Positions 9,162-18,097 of a stretch of 64,000 nt of DNA are shown here, one piece after another. Under the pieces are notes generated by a model. It saw nothing but the letters and a program-made list of their open reading frames with translations. It did no database searches and was not told the origin of the DNA. Source of the DNA: Stieleria maiorica. Its GTDB lineage: Bacteria > Planctomycetota > Planctomycetia > Pirellulales > Pirellulaceae. The stretch covers positions 2,019,409 to 2,083,408 of the forward strand of contig NZ_CP036264.1 of the NCBI RefSeq assembly GCF_008035925.1, given 5' to 3'. Positions within the stretch are counted from its first letter, which is position 1; each line of letters starts with the position of its first letter. A program made the translations under genes and the position numbers.

Positions 9162-10241
9162 TCACTCCCCCGCCGGACTCGCCAGCGTTGCGAGCCGCTT
9201 GCTCGTTCGCCGCTTCCAGATGAATCCGTCCAGCACGTAGTGTGTGATTTGCGGGACGGCCAGCAGCGGCACCAAGACCACTTCGACCGACTGCAGATTC
9301 CACGGCGCACCGAACAGCCACTCCCGCTGGTGCCAGACCCCGCGGTCCCACACCAGTTCTTCGACGTAGGCCAGGATCCAAATCAAGCCGACAAACCGCG
9401 ACAATCGCATCGCCACACCGGGTAGCGGTCTTTGTTGGCTTTGTGCGGCACTCTGGTGGTACCAATAAACCAGGACCATGTACGGAATGCCGTGGATGAT
9501 CACGTTGGTCACGGTGAACGCATAATCGGAATTGAAGGTAATGATTCCGATGTACCAACACAGAGCGGTGGTCGCCACGACCAGGTCCTTGCCGGGATTG
9601 AATTTTCGCTTTGCCCCCGCCAACCAGATCGCTTTGCCGACGTAAGCTGCCATCGCGGACCAATAGACCGGCGCCAGCCACGCCGACCAGTCCAGCGAAA
9701 ACGATGCGAAATCATCGGGCCGAAACCACCAGAATTCACGCGGCAGATGACTGTGCCAATAGACCAGCGGATACACGGTCGCCAAGTAGATCGCCGACGT
9801 GTCGATCCAGCGACCCCAGCGACTCGTTTCACCGCCCTTGCTGCGATACAACGCCACCCAACCGTATTGTTGGCGGATGAAATGAAAGACGGCCAGGTAG
9901 GCCAGGCAACGCCAAAATGCATCCACGCTTTCCGAATATACCGCCCAGCTGATGGCGAATGCCAAGGCCGGCGTCAACGTGTACAACCATGGTCGCCGGG
10001 CGAGTTCGTCGCGGTCGAAATAAACGCGGAACCCCGTTGCATAAACGTGGGCAACATCGATCAGCAAAATGGCGACGACCCAGGCCCAACTGGGCGTGTC
10101 CTGATGAAGCCAGCCGAAGACACCCCCGATCCCGAGCATCGCAAAGGCTAACAGCGCACTGCCGCCGAACGTCATCAAGTCGACCGACCGGCTGAACAGC
10201 CAAGGGATCGGTCTTGCGGCAGTTCCACTCGGTGTCGGCAT
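9162..10241 (-). CDS. Multi-pass inner-membrane protein of unknown function
   Basis: 359 residues with about eight hydrophobic helices. I do not recognise a named family. Histidines sit in or beside helices in repeated patterns (FHFIRQQYGW, NVIIHGIPYMVLVYWYH, ITHYVLDGF), which could bind a metal or heme, as in integral-membrane oxygenases of the Brp/Blh type, but the diagnostic motifs of that family are not clear. The N-terminus (MPTPSGTAARPIPWLFSR) is cytoplasmic-looking, without a cleavable signal. The gene converges on the upstream sulfatase and is flanked by repeats on both sides, so it appears monocistronic. Confidence 0.75.
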   Translation of the reverse strand: MPTPSGTAARPIPWLFSRSVDLMTFGGSALLAFAMLGIGGVFGWLHQDTPSWAWVVAILLIDVAHVYATGFRVYFDRDELARRPWLYTLTPALAFAISWAVYSESVDAFWRCLAYLAVFHFIRQQYGWVALYRSKGGETSRWGRWIDTSAIYLATVYPLVYWHSHLPREFWWFRPDDFASFSLDWSAWLAPVYWSAMAAYVGKAIWLAGAKRKFNPGKDLVVATTALCWYIGIITFNSDYAFTVTNVIIHGIPYMVLVYWYHQSAAQSQQRPLPGVAMRLSRFVGLIWILAYVEELVWDRGVWHQREWLFGAPWNLQSVEVVLVPLLAVPQITHYVLDGFIWKRRTSKRLATLASPAGE

Positions 10242-10271
10242 GGGTAACTAACGCGACAGTGCCACTTTGAC

Positions 10272-10334
10272 GTAGCGTCGCTCGATGCGAGCGTGGAAAC
10301 CCCGGGGATCCACCTTCTGGCGAAGGTAGCTTCG
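10272..10334. repeat. Dispersed inverted repeat, CTTCGCCAGAAGGTGG family, copy 2 (reverse)
   Basis: Contains CGAGCGTGGAAACCCCGGGG followed by ATCCACCTTCTGGCG and AAGGTAGC, the reverse orientation of the 7337 copy. It lies between the start of the membrane protein and the ceramidase-like gene. The remainder of 10335-10633 shows no gene; it must contain the promoter of the ceramidase-like gene. Confidence 0.7.
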
Positions 10335-10633
10335 TTTGACCGGCGATTTAGGATGTTTCTTTTGCAATGTGGCGCTGTCCAGCTAACTGTGGGAGAGGCG
10401 TCCCGCCTGTCATGGATCGTATCGAGAAAGTTGCTTCTGCCAACAGGACCAGATAGCATAGCCGATCGCAATTCCGATTGTTCCCGCCGACGCCCACCCA
10501 CCTTACCACTCCATCCTGTTATCGTGATCTGCCGGCATGCGGCCAGATCGAACTCGGCGATCAGCACGCGTTGTCACTTTTCTCCCGCCATCCACCTCCG
10601 CGTCCCCAGCCCCCTCCACGGAAACCTCCGATC

Positions 10634-12088
10634 ATGACCACGTCGTTTCGAATTCGGCTGTCACTCGTTGCGGCACTCTTCGGTTCACTGAATCTCGTTT
10701 TCTGCCACGCCGGCAACGCGGAATCTCCCGCCAAGCAGTTTCGCGCCGGCGCCTACGCGATCGACATCACACCCGCCGAGTTTCCCGTCAGTTCGGCTGG
10801 CAGTATGACGCACCGAATGGCCGATGCCGCGCACGACCCCTTGCACGCGCGGGCTCTGGTGCTCAGCGATGGCCAGTCGACGATCGCATTGGTCACTTGC
10901 GACAGCTGCATGATTCCGCGATCGATTTTTGACGCGGCAAAACAACAAGCGTCCAAGCAGACCGGGATTCCCACCGACCACATCCTCTGCTCGGCCACAC
11001 ACACCCACACTGCGGTCACGGCGACGCCGACTTTTCAAAGCATCGTCCAGGATGATTATCTGGAATTCCTAACCGGTCGAATCGCCGAGGGCATCGTCCA
11101 AGCCCACTCGCAAATGGAACCGGCTCGTGTGGGCTGGGCGATCGGAAACAATCCACGTCAGGTGTTCAACCGCCGTTGGTTCCTGCGGCCGGGCAATCCG
11201 CTGGCCGACCCGTTCGATCGCGGGACGGACAAGGTCCGAATGAACCCCAGCGCCAACAGCAAAAGTCTGCTGCAACCGGCCGGGCCGATCGATCCGCAAG
11301 TGCCCGTGTTGGCGGTCCAGTCGACCGACGGTCGGCCGATCGCGGTGTGGGCCAACTACTCGCTGCACTACGTCGGCGGCGTGCCGGCCAAGTCGTTGTC
11401 GGCGGATTACTTCGGCGAATTCGCCCGCCAGTTTTCGCAGCTGATCGACGCCGCCGAAACCAAGCCCGCGTTTGTCGCCGCGATGACCAACGGGACCAGC
11501 GGCGACATCAACAACATCAACTTCTTTGAAGGCGGCGAGCGTCAGCAGCCCTTCGAACAGATTCGTCTGGTCGCCGCCGATGTCGCGGCTTCGGCCCTGG
11601 TCGCCTACCAACGCATCGAATACCAAGATTGGGTGCCGCTAAAAATGCAGGAAACCGAAATCGAACTCGGGGTCCGGCGGCCCGATGCCGAGGAAGTCGC
11701 GCGTGCGGAAGAACTGATCGCCGAAGCCGGCCCGGGGCCCTGGAGAGACCGCCGATTGATTTATGCCAACGAAACGCTGGATCTGGCCAAATACCCCGCG
11801 ACCGTCAAAGTCAAACTGCAAGCGATCCGCATCGGCGGCCTCGGGATTGTTAGCACCCCCTGTGAAACGTTCGTCGAAACCGGTTTGGCGATTAAGAAAC
11901 AAAGCCCGCTGAAGCCGACCTTCACGATCGAATTGGCCAACGGCTACAACGGCTACCTGCCGACGCCACAGCAACACGCCTGGGGCGGCTATGAAACCTG
12001 GCGCGCCAAGTCGAGCTATCTGGCGGTCGACGCCGAGCCGAAGGTGCGTGAAACCTTGCTCAAACTTCTCGATCAGGTGTCGAAGTAA
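10634..12088 (+). CDS. Neutral/alkaline non-lysosomal ceramidase-like secreted protein
   Basis: The ATG at 10634 gives a 484-residue product with a signal peptide (hydrophobic residues 8-25). A start further upstream at 10478 would give a Pro-rich, non-signal N-terminus and is rejected. The body matches the N-terminal catalytic domain of neutral ceramidase: AYAIDITPAEFPVS near residue 41, the zinc-type ATHTHTAVTATP motif near 120, and a C-terminal NGYNGYLPTPQQHAWGGYE block. Canonical enzymes cut the amide bond of ceramides. This form lacks the roughly 150-residue Ig-like C-terminal domain, as do many planctomycete homologues, so its true substrate may differ. It is followed by a repeat and an FAD oxidoreductase on the same strand. 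Confidence 0.87.
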   Translation: MTTSFRIRLSLVAALFGSLNLVFCHAGNAESPAKQFRAGAYAIDITPAEFPVSSAGSMTHRMADAAHDPLHARALVLSDGQSTIALVTCDSCMIPRSIFDAAKQQASKQTGIPTDHILCSATHTHTAVTATPTFQSIVQDDYLEFLTGRIAEGIVQAHSQMEPARVGWAIGNNPRQVFNRRWFLRPGNPLADPFDRGTDKVRMNPSANSKSLLQPAGPIDPQVPVLAVQSTDGRPIAVWANYSLHYVGGVPAKSLSADYFGEFARQFSQLIDAAETKPAFVAAMTNGTSGDINNINFFEGGERQQPFEQIRLVAADVAASALVAYQRIEYQDWVPLKMQETEIELGVRRPDAEEVARAEELIAEAGPGPWRDRRLIYANETLDLAKYPATVKVKLQAIRIGGLGIVSTPCETFVETGLAIKKQSPLKPTFTIELANGYNGYLPTPQQHAWGGYETWRAKSSYLAVDAEPKVRETLLKLLDQVSK

Positions 12089-12125
12089 GATCAAGTGTCG
12101 CAGTAACACGAGCTTTTCTGTCTGA

Positions 12126-12186
12126 CGTGGCTACCTTCGCCAGAAGGTGGTTCCCCACGTCGTCCACGCTCTGGCGAGTGTCGCGA
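12126..12186. repeat. Dispersed inverted repeat, CTTCGCCAGAAGGTGG family, copy 3
   Basis: Contains GGCTACCTTCGCCAGAAGGT and, after a short centre, CACGCTCTGGCGAGTGTCGC. It occupies the gap between the ceramidase-like gene and the FAD oxidoreductase gene. Confidence 0.7.
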
Positions 12187-12245
12187 CAATTCTGCAGCGC
12201 GGTCCATTTCATCTCACACCATTTAGCCTCTTAAACTCCCTAAGC

Positions 12246-14372
12246 ATGAACCATCATCGCGTCCGAAACGTTTTCTCCATCATCCTACTGATCTGCCTGT
12301 CCACACCGTCGACGGTCCGCGCCGCCGAAGGAGAACTCTATGACGTCGTCATCTATGGCGGCACCTCCGCCGGAATCGCGGCGGCGGTCCAGGTCAAACG
12401 GATGGGCGGTTCGGTCGTGGTCATCGAACCGGGACGCAGGATCGGCGGTCTGACCACCGGCGGGCTGGGACAAACCGACATCGGCAACAAGGCGGCCATC
12501 GGCGGAATCGCCCGCGAATTCTATCAACGCGTGCGGAAATACTATGACCAGCCGGAGCACTGGAAATGGCAACGACGCGATGAATATCGCGACAGCGGCC
12601 AAACACGGACCGGGGCTCAAGAAGACACGATGTGGACGTTTGAACCGTCGGCGGCGCTGACGATCATGCAGGACTTTGTCCGCGAGTACGAGATCCCGGT
12701 CGTCTACCAACAGCGTCTCGATCGGACGGGCGTGTCCGATTCCGACCAACACGTTCGCGGCGTCGAATTAAACGGCAAACGGGTCGTGGCGATCCGAACC
12801 GAAGGCGGCCAAACCTACCGCGGCCGTGTCTTTATCGATGCAACCTACGAAGGCGACCTGCTGGCCGGCGCGGGCATCCCGTACACCGTCGGACGCGAAA
12901 GCAACGCCGATTACGACGAAACGCTCAACGGCGTCCAAACGCGTCATGCCAGGCACCATCAGTTCGCCCGCGGTGTCGATCCCTACGTCGTCCCCGGCGA
13001 CGCCAGCAGTGGGCTGCTGCCCGGAATTGACCCCGAGGGTCCCGGTCAGGAACAGGGAGGTGATCATCGCGTTCAAGCGTTCTGTTTCCGGATGTGCTTG
13101 ACCGATCACCCCGAAAACCGGATCCCCTTTGCCAAACCCGATCACTACGATCCGTTGGACTTCGAATTGTTGTTGCGGAATTTCGAAGCCGGCGAACGCG
13201 GGATGCCGTGGATCAATTCCAGCATGCCCAATCGCAAGACCGACACCAACAATCGGACCGGATTTTCGACCGACTTTATCGGGCAAAACTACGAGTACCC
13301 TGAAGCCAGCTATGCCGATCGAGAAGCGATCATCCGGCGACACCGGGACTATCAAAAGGGTCTGATGTGGACCTTGGCCAACCACCCCCGCGTGCCCGAT
13401 CATATTCGCAACGAAGTCGCCCGCTGGGGCATGTGCCGCGATGAATTCGAGCGGGAAGACGGCTGGCAACAACAACTTTACGTGCGTGAAGCCCGACGCA
13501 TGATCGGAGCGACCGTGATGACGCAGCACCACTGCCAAGGACGCACGGTCGCCGAGGACGCGGTCGGGATGGCCGCCTACACGATGGACTCGCACAACGT
13601 CCAACGCTACGTCGATGACCAGGGGCACGCCCGAAACGAAGGAGACGTCCAGGTCGGTGGCTTCTCACCCTATCCGATCGCTTACGGATCATTGACGCCG
13701 AAAGCGGAGCATTGCGAAAACGTGCTCGTCCCGGTCTGCTTGAGCGCCACGCACATCGCGTTCGGCTCGATCCGCATGGAACCCGTGTTCATGGTCCTGG
13801 GCCAGTCCTCGGCAACCGCCGCCATGCAGTCGATCGCGGCCGATGTCCCTGTCCAGCAAATCGACTATGACGCGTTCCAGCAGCGGCTGCTGGCGGACGA
13901 CCAAGTTCTGGAATGGACCGGGCCGGTTCGACGCCCGGCAACGTCCATCGCCCCCAAATCACTTCCCGGAATCGTCGTCGATGACGAAGACGCCGAACGG
14001 TCCGGGTTTGAAGGCACCAGCCAGATGATCGGTCCATTCGTCGCCGCCGGCTACCGGCACGATGGCGATACGGACAAGGGGCACCAAAGCATTCGGTTTC
14101 CCGTTCAAATCAAACAGTCGGGAACGTACGAATTGCGAATCGCTTATTCCCCCAACGCCAACCGGGCGACCAATGTCCCGGTCATTATCCGCAGCGGCGG
14201 CGAATCCCAAACGGTGAAGGTCGATCAACGTCGCAAGCCGGACCACGGCGCGTTCGCTTCGGCCGGCAAGTTCGCGTTTGCCAACGGTGCGGCGGAAATC
14301 GAAATCAACAACCGCGACACCGACGGCCACGTCATCGTCGACGCGATCCAGTTGTTGCCGGTCGATCCGTAG
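12246..14372 (+). CDS. Secreted FAD-dependent oxidoreductase with golvesin/xanthan-lyase-type C-terminal domain
   Basis: Starting at ATG 12246 the product is 708 residues with a signal peptide (residues 1-26). An FAD-binding Rossmann segment VVIYGGTSAGIAAAVQV lies near residues 34-50, followed by PGRRIGGLTTGGLGQTD, the pattern of planctomycete FAD-dependent oxidoreductases. Residues about 590-705 form a beta-rich module (GPFVAAGYRHDGDTDKGHQ to VIVDAIQLLP) that resembles the golvesin/xanthan-lyase carbohydrate-binding-like domain. A secreted flavoenzyme acting on polysaccharide is inferred; no substrate is known. The TAG stop is the beginning of a GTAGCGGAAGTCGCCAAG repeat. A longer frame from 12147 runs into the preceding repeat and is rejected. 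Confidence 0.87.
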   Translation: MNHHRVRNVFSIILLICLSTPSTVRAAEGELYDVVIYGGTSAGIAAAVQVKRMGGSVVVIEPGRRIGGLTTGGLGQTDIGNKAAIGGIAREFYQRVRKYYDQPEHWKWQRRDEYRDSGQTRTGAQEDTMWTFEPSAALTIMQDFVREYEIPVVYQQRLDRTGVSDSDQHVRGVELNGKRVVAIRTEGGQTYRGRVFIDATYEGDLLAGAGIPYTVGRESNADYDETLNGVQTRHARHHQFARGVDPYVVPGDASSGLLPGIDPEGPGQEQGGDHRVQAFCFRMCLTDHPENRIPFAKPDHYDPLDFELLLRNFEAGERGMPWINSSMPNRKTDTNNRTGFSTDFIGQNYEYPEASYADREAIIRRHRDYQKGLMWTLANHPRVPDHIRNEVARWGMCRDEFEREDGWQQQLYVREARRMIGATVMTQHHCQGRTVAEDAVGMAAYTMDSHNVQRYVDDQGHARNEGDVQVGGFSPYPIAYGSLTPKAEHCENVLVPVCLSATHIAFGSIRMEPVFMVLGQSSATAAMQSIAADVPVQQIDYDAFQQRLLADDQVLEWTGPVRRPATSIAPKSLPGIVVDDEDAERSGFEGTSQMIGPFVAAGYRHDGDTDKGHQSIRFPVQIKQSGTYELRIAYSPNANRATNVPVIIRSGGESQTVKVDQRRKPDHGAFASAGKFAFANGAAEIEINNRDTDGHVIVDAIQLLPVDP

Positions 14373-14486
14373 CGGAAGTCGCCAAGACCTTAGACGCTCG
14401 GGCTACACCGTCGCCGTCTTCTCCGAGGCCGGCGCGGAGTAAAGCTTCGCTATTGCGCGCTCCGCCGAGTTCGGAGAACACGGCGA
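14369..14486. repeat. Two dispersed repeats; the first supplies the stop codon of the FAD oxidoreductase
   Basis: GTAGCGGAAGTCGCCAAG starts at 14369, so the TAG stop at 14370-14372 belongs to the repeat. From 14398 a copy of the GCCGACCTCGGAGAGG family follows in reverse (TCTTCTCCGAGGCCGGCGCG, then GCCGAGTTCGGAGAACACGG). The next gene converges from the right. Confidence 0.65.
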
Positions 14487-14526
14487 CTCTCCAAACGCAA
14501 CCCGAAATCCCGCCACTGACAGAGCA

Positions 14527-15780
14527 CTATCCCACTTCCTTCACCGCCGGCGGGTTCAGTTTTTCGTAGACCTTGTTCGCGGTCAGACAGGCCAAGCCAC
14601 AGGACACCAGAAAACCGATCACCGCCAGCGTGATGATCCACCGCGGGACCTTGCGCGGCCCGGTCAGTTCCGCTCGGGTGCCCAGATAGATCAACGCGGC
14701 GGCCAGAGCCGGGATCCCCAGCACCGTGCAGGCCTGGGCGATCGTGATCAGGTGGACCGTGCTGCCTTCGCGGGCCAACGACGCGATCGCCACACCCATT
14801 CCGACCAACAGCGCAGCGGTCGTCAGGTGCAGCGGCCACTTGTCATCCAGCTTGGCGCCTTTGCCCAGCGAATCGGACATCACCGTCCCGCCGATCAACG
14901 CGTTGACCAGGAACGAACTGAGCGCGCCGGCCAGGATCCCGGTACAGAAAATCAGTTTGGCCGACGCCCCGAACAGCGGCTCCAATTGCCGCGCCACATC
15001 CCCGACCGAGGCCAACGCCGCGGCATTCGGGTTGCCATAAAACACACGCCACGACGTCACCAAGATCATCGACGTGATCAACCCCAGCACCGTCATGCTG
15101 ACGATCGAATCGATCAGCCCCTGACGCACTTGACCAATCCCCCAGCCCTTTTCTTTGACCAAGTACGCTTGGTAGAACGCGCCGCCGACCGAGAACGTCG
15201 TCCCGATCATGCCCAACAGGGCGAACAAATCCGGCGACGCTTCCGGCATGACGCGTTCGAAATCCGGTGGGCTGACAAAGATGACGACAAAATTGAACAG
15301 GAACGCCAACGTCATCATGCCGATCAGCAGCTTCATCAGCCCCTCGACGCTGCGGTACAGGTTCTTCAGCAGGTACAAGCTGGAAATCACCAGCCCATTG
15401 ACGAACAACAGAATCACCGTCCGTGCGGCCAGCGATAGCGGTGCATCGCCGAACATCGGTTCCACGCCGCCGACGAGCGCGATGTTGTTGGACGATTGAA
15501 AAAACGCGACCAGAGTGAACAGCGTCAACCCGATCACCACCGACACGGGGCGTCCCAGCCGACTTGCCAATTCGTCACAAGGACTCGTTTCATACACCGC
15601 GCCCAACCGGGCCGATAACGCCACCATCGCGATCATCAACACCGTCGCCCCTAAGACGACCGGCAGCCCCAGCAATCCCAACGACGCACCGACTTTGGAA
15701 CTGGTTAAAATCGAACCGGGGCCGAGCACGACGGCCGCCACAATGATCGCCGGTCCAACGGCCTGTAGAATTCGTTTCAT
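14527..15780 (-). CDS. Nramp-family transporter lacking canonical metal-binding motifs
   Basis: 417 residues, about eleven transmembrane helices, no signal peptide. The overall pattern and the GPG turn in helix 1 place it in the Nramp (SLC11) superfamily. The usual metal-binding motif DPGN in helix 1 is replaced by GPGS (residues 20-23), and the helix 6 MPH motif is replaced by GGAFYQ near residues 199-204. These positions coordinate Mn/Fe in classical MntH proteins, so manganese transport is doubtful; relatives without the motif transport Mg or non-metal solutes. Long cytoplasmic C-terminal charged tail absent. The gene is flanked by repeats, with no regulator beside it. Superfamily likely, substrate unknown. 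Confidence 0.78.
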   Translation of the reverse strand: MKRILQAVGPAIIVAAVVLGPGSILTSSKVGASLGLLGLPVVLGATVLMIAMVALSARLGAVYETSPCDELASRLGRPVSVVIGLTLFTLVAFFQSSNNIALVGGVEPMFGDAPLSLAARTVILLFVNGLVISSLYLLKNLYRSVEGLMKLLIGMMTLAFLFNFVVIFVSPPDFERVMPEASPDLFALLGMIGTTFSVGGAFYQAYLVKEKGWGIGQVRQGLIDSIVSMTVLGLITSMILVTSWRVFYGNPNAAALASVGDVARQLEPLFGASAKLIFCTGILAGALSSFLVNALIGGTVMSDSLGKGAKLDDKWPLHLTTAALLVGMGVAIASLAREGSTVHLITIAQACTVLGIPALAAALIYLGTRAELTGPRKVPRWIITLAVIGFLVSCGLACLTANKVYEKLNPPAVKEVG

Positions 15781-15883
15781 GGTTTTATTTCGATAAGGTT
15801 GGATAGGCTATCCGAGTCGCTGATGCGCCGATGTCGCTACGATCGCCGGGGCGTGGTAAAGAACGAGGAGGGGGGAACAATGG

Positions 15884-15911
15884 GGACCACCTTCTGGCGA
15901 AGGTAGCTACG
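15884..15911. repeat. Dispersed repeat, CTTCGCCAGAAGGTGG family, half copy
   Basis: CCACCTTCTGGCGAAGGTAG with CTACG after it, without the second half of the element. It lies in the gap 15781-15976 between the Nramp and sialidase-like genes. Confidence 0.65.
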
Positions 15912-15976
15912 TTGGGCAGCGAAAGATTGCGAATCGTGTGCAAAGCAACTCGCTCTGCCTACCTGAGCGGACACTC

Positions 15977-17056
15977 TCAATTCTCTCGCTCGGCCGAACC
16001 GATTTCCAAATCCGCCATGTAAATCGCTGTGATCGTGTTGCCCGATTCGTCTTTCTCATGGGACGAATACCACGACATGATCGCTCGGGTCGGTCCGAGC
16101 GCGATCAAGCCGGGATAGGAGTTGTCGCCTCCGCTGGGAAGCTCGGCGAATTCGTGCAACCGATCATCGACCAGCCAGTACATCGACATTTTGGGGCCAT
16201 TGCCGCCGATCGACTTCCGCCCTCCGACGACAATGTGCTCGCCCCAGCGAGCGATCAACGGTCCGCCGATGTAGCGGTCCAGTTCCTGACGATCCCAATG
16301 TTGATAGGGCGGCTCCGAACGCAACAATTGCGCCTTGTCACCGCCGCGTCGTCCGATCCCGATCACGCTTCCGTCGCTTTCAAACAGGAACGCCGTTTCA
16401 TCGCCCTGGACCTCTTGAAAGACAGCCCGTTTGCGCCAGATCAATCCGTCGTCGCTTTCCAGCATCAACGACTCGACCGTGTGGCCTTCGCCCCGCGGGC
16501 CCACTTCGAAATCGGCTTTTCTTCGGCCGCACAAATACGCCTTGCCGCCATGCGCAGCCGCCCGCCAAATGTAATGACCGAACGTTCCTTCCAGCAACGT
16601 GGGGCCGTGCCAGTTCTGGCCATCCTCGCTCCAGACGGCATAGCCCAGGTGCAGGTTGAGGTCGTAGTCCTTGACCGGGATCGTCGTTTCACCGCTGTAC
16701 CAGGTGCCCGTGTACACGAACAGTTTGTTTTGAAAGACCAGAAAGTGCGGATCGCGCGTGTCGCGGTGCTGGACGCGGAATTGATGCACTTGATGCCACT
16801 GGCGGGCGTCGTCGCTGGCCAAGATGATGATCGACGCCGTGGGGTGCACCATATGCCCATCAGGGCAGCTGCGAAACGCGAGGTAATACCGGCCGCGAAA
16901 CCGCACCAGATCCGTGAACGCGTTGTGTTGGCCGTTGTGAAAGACGCGACGGATGTTCGAGACCGTCACTTCCGGTGGTTCGTCGGCGTGGCCGATTGTG
17001 GAACCGACCGCAAGTGCCAGCGTCAGCATCAAGCAGTGGGAGATGACAGGCCGCAT
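15977..17056 (-). CDS. Secreted sialidase-like beta-propeller protein
   Basis: The ATG at 17056 (MRPVISHCLMLTLALAV) gives a good signal peptide and 359 residues; a frame from 17122 adds 22 unsupported residues. The mature part shows the repeated blade pattern of sialidase/GH-like propellers, with Asp-box-like pieces (SDDARQWHQV, SEDGQNWHG, SDDGLIWRK). An arginine triad typical of true sialidases could not be confirmed. Homologues in planctomycetes are annotated as exo-alpha-sialidase or glycoside hydrolase-like proteins. A periplasmic or outer-surface glycan-binding or glycan-cleaving role is inferred. The 3' end is next to a repeat. Confidence 0.75.
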   Translation of the reverse strand: MRPVISHCLMLTLALAVGSTIGHADEPPEVTVSNIRRVFHNGQHNAFTDLVRFRGRYYLAFRSCPDGHMVHPTASIIILASDDARQWHQVHQFRVQHRDTRDPHFLVFQNKLFVYTGTWYSGETTIPVKDYDLNLHLGYAVWSEDGQNWHGPTLLEGTFGHYIWRAAAHGGKAYLCGRRKADFEVGPRGEGHTVESLMLESDDGLIWRKRAVFQEVQGDETAFLFESDGSVIGIGRRGGDKAQLLRSEPPYQHWDRQELDRYIGGPLIARWGEHIVVGGRKSIGGNGPKMSMYWLVDDRLHEFAELPSGGDNSYPGLIALGPTRAIMSWYSSHEKDESGNTITAIYMADLEIGSAEREN

Positions 17057-17231
17057 CAATCGAGTTGTCGTCGGTACCAAGAGGGATCCTTTCTGATTCC
17101 GAGGAGGGACCGAGCGAGGCACGTGCGGCGATCGATCGGCAGAGGAAAACGGAGGGGCCGTAAGTGTAGCGGGTTTCGGAGTGTTGCGTTGTGATCAGGA
17201 GAGATGCGGCAAAACGATTCGTGAGAGAAGG

Positions 17232-17391
17232 AAGGCAGAATGATACGGGGCAGAATGATGGCGAGCGTCTCGTTCCCGGGCTCCGCCTGGGAACGGGGCT
17301 TCCCAGAGGCTCCGCCTCTGACGGCACGCATTGAATGTGGCAGGAGCCACGCCAGCCATCGCGTTCCAAGGCGGAGCCTTGGAACGAGGTA
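17232..17391. repeat. Repeat-rich gap: GGCAGAATGATG units and GTTCCxxGGCGGAGCC inverted repeats
   Basis: 17232-17262 holds two units of a GGCAGAATGATG element found also at 28894, 37243, 42238 and 58387. From 17270, CGTTCCCGGGCTCCGCCTGG with GAACG and, later, CGTTCCAAGGCGGAGCCTTG with GAACG are two hairpin-forming palindromes of a type widespread in bacterial genomes. No gene is seen in 17057-17401. Confidence 0.6.
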
Positions 17392-17401
17392 GAAAGCGGG
17401 G

Positions 17402-17989
17402 TTATCGCAAACGCGGCAATTCGACGGTGGGGAACTCGGCCTGCAAGGACGCGGGGGTCAGCAGCGACATCGGCTGGAATCCCAGCCGCGCCAGGTCTTC
17501 GCGGCCCAACGCACAGGCCTTCTCCAGCACATAGTACTCGTTGAAATCCGCGATGGTCTGGTTGATCGGATCCAAATCGAATCGGTTCAGATAGCCCTCC
17601 CAGTCTCGATTGAATCGATCGACGGAGCGGGCGAGATCGCGAAGCGGTCGATCGATCGGCACGGCCCAAAGTCCTTGATTGGCCCAGGCAGGCGGCTGGG
17701 AGTCTGCATTGATGGTTTCATGCAACGATGCATAGACACGCCACTGGATTGGCACAGCCAACCGCGACGCCAGCCGGGACCAGTCGCCGTCGATCATCGT
17801 CGCGATTTTTCGCAGGTGCAATTGCGGGCCGCGGAGCAAGGTTTGCCGGTGCGTCTGGCAGGTCCATCGCAACTGCTCGATCGCCGCGTCCAGCCGACGA
17901 CGGCGAGTGATGAACGCCGGTTCCTCCCCTTGCTCGGCCAGCATCCGGATGAATTCGTCGCGTGACCCTTCGTAATCGTGCTCCGGCAT
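17402..17989 (-). CDS. Hypothetical protein, 195 residues
   Basis: Cytoplasmic, mostly helical, rich in Arg, Leu and Asp, without signal or membrane segment. It begins MPEHDYEGSRDEFIRMLAEQ and ends in EFPTVELPRLR. I do not recognise a family. Coding is supported by consistent codon use, an ATG start and no competing frame. It lies between repeat-rich gaps, and the adjacent gene on the same strand is a membrane-anchored hypothetical, so a common transcript is possible. Confidence 0.6.
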   Translation of the reverse strand: MPEHDYEGSRDEFIRMLAEQGEEPAFITRRRRLDAAIEQLRWTCQTHRQTLLRGPQLHLRKIATMIDGDWSRLASRLAVPIQWRVYASLHETINADSQPPAWANQGLWAVPIDRPLRDLARSVDRFNRDWEGYLNRFDLDPINQTIADFNEYYVLEKACALGREDLARLGFQPMSLLTPASLQAEFPTVELPRLR

Positions 17990-18097
17990 CGGCTCGGCCG
18001 CTGGCGTCTTGTCTTAGAGTAACGGAACTGGTTTACTCGTTTTGGTGCCCCGTAGTATCAGCGAGGAAGTCGTCGTGATTGGGAGCAAGCACGGGGA

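Noticed and set aside
15938-17194. 418-residue plus-strand ORF opposite the sialidase-like gene
   Set aside because: The minus-strand gene has a signal peptide and propeller blades; this frame has none.
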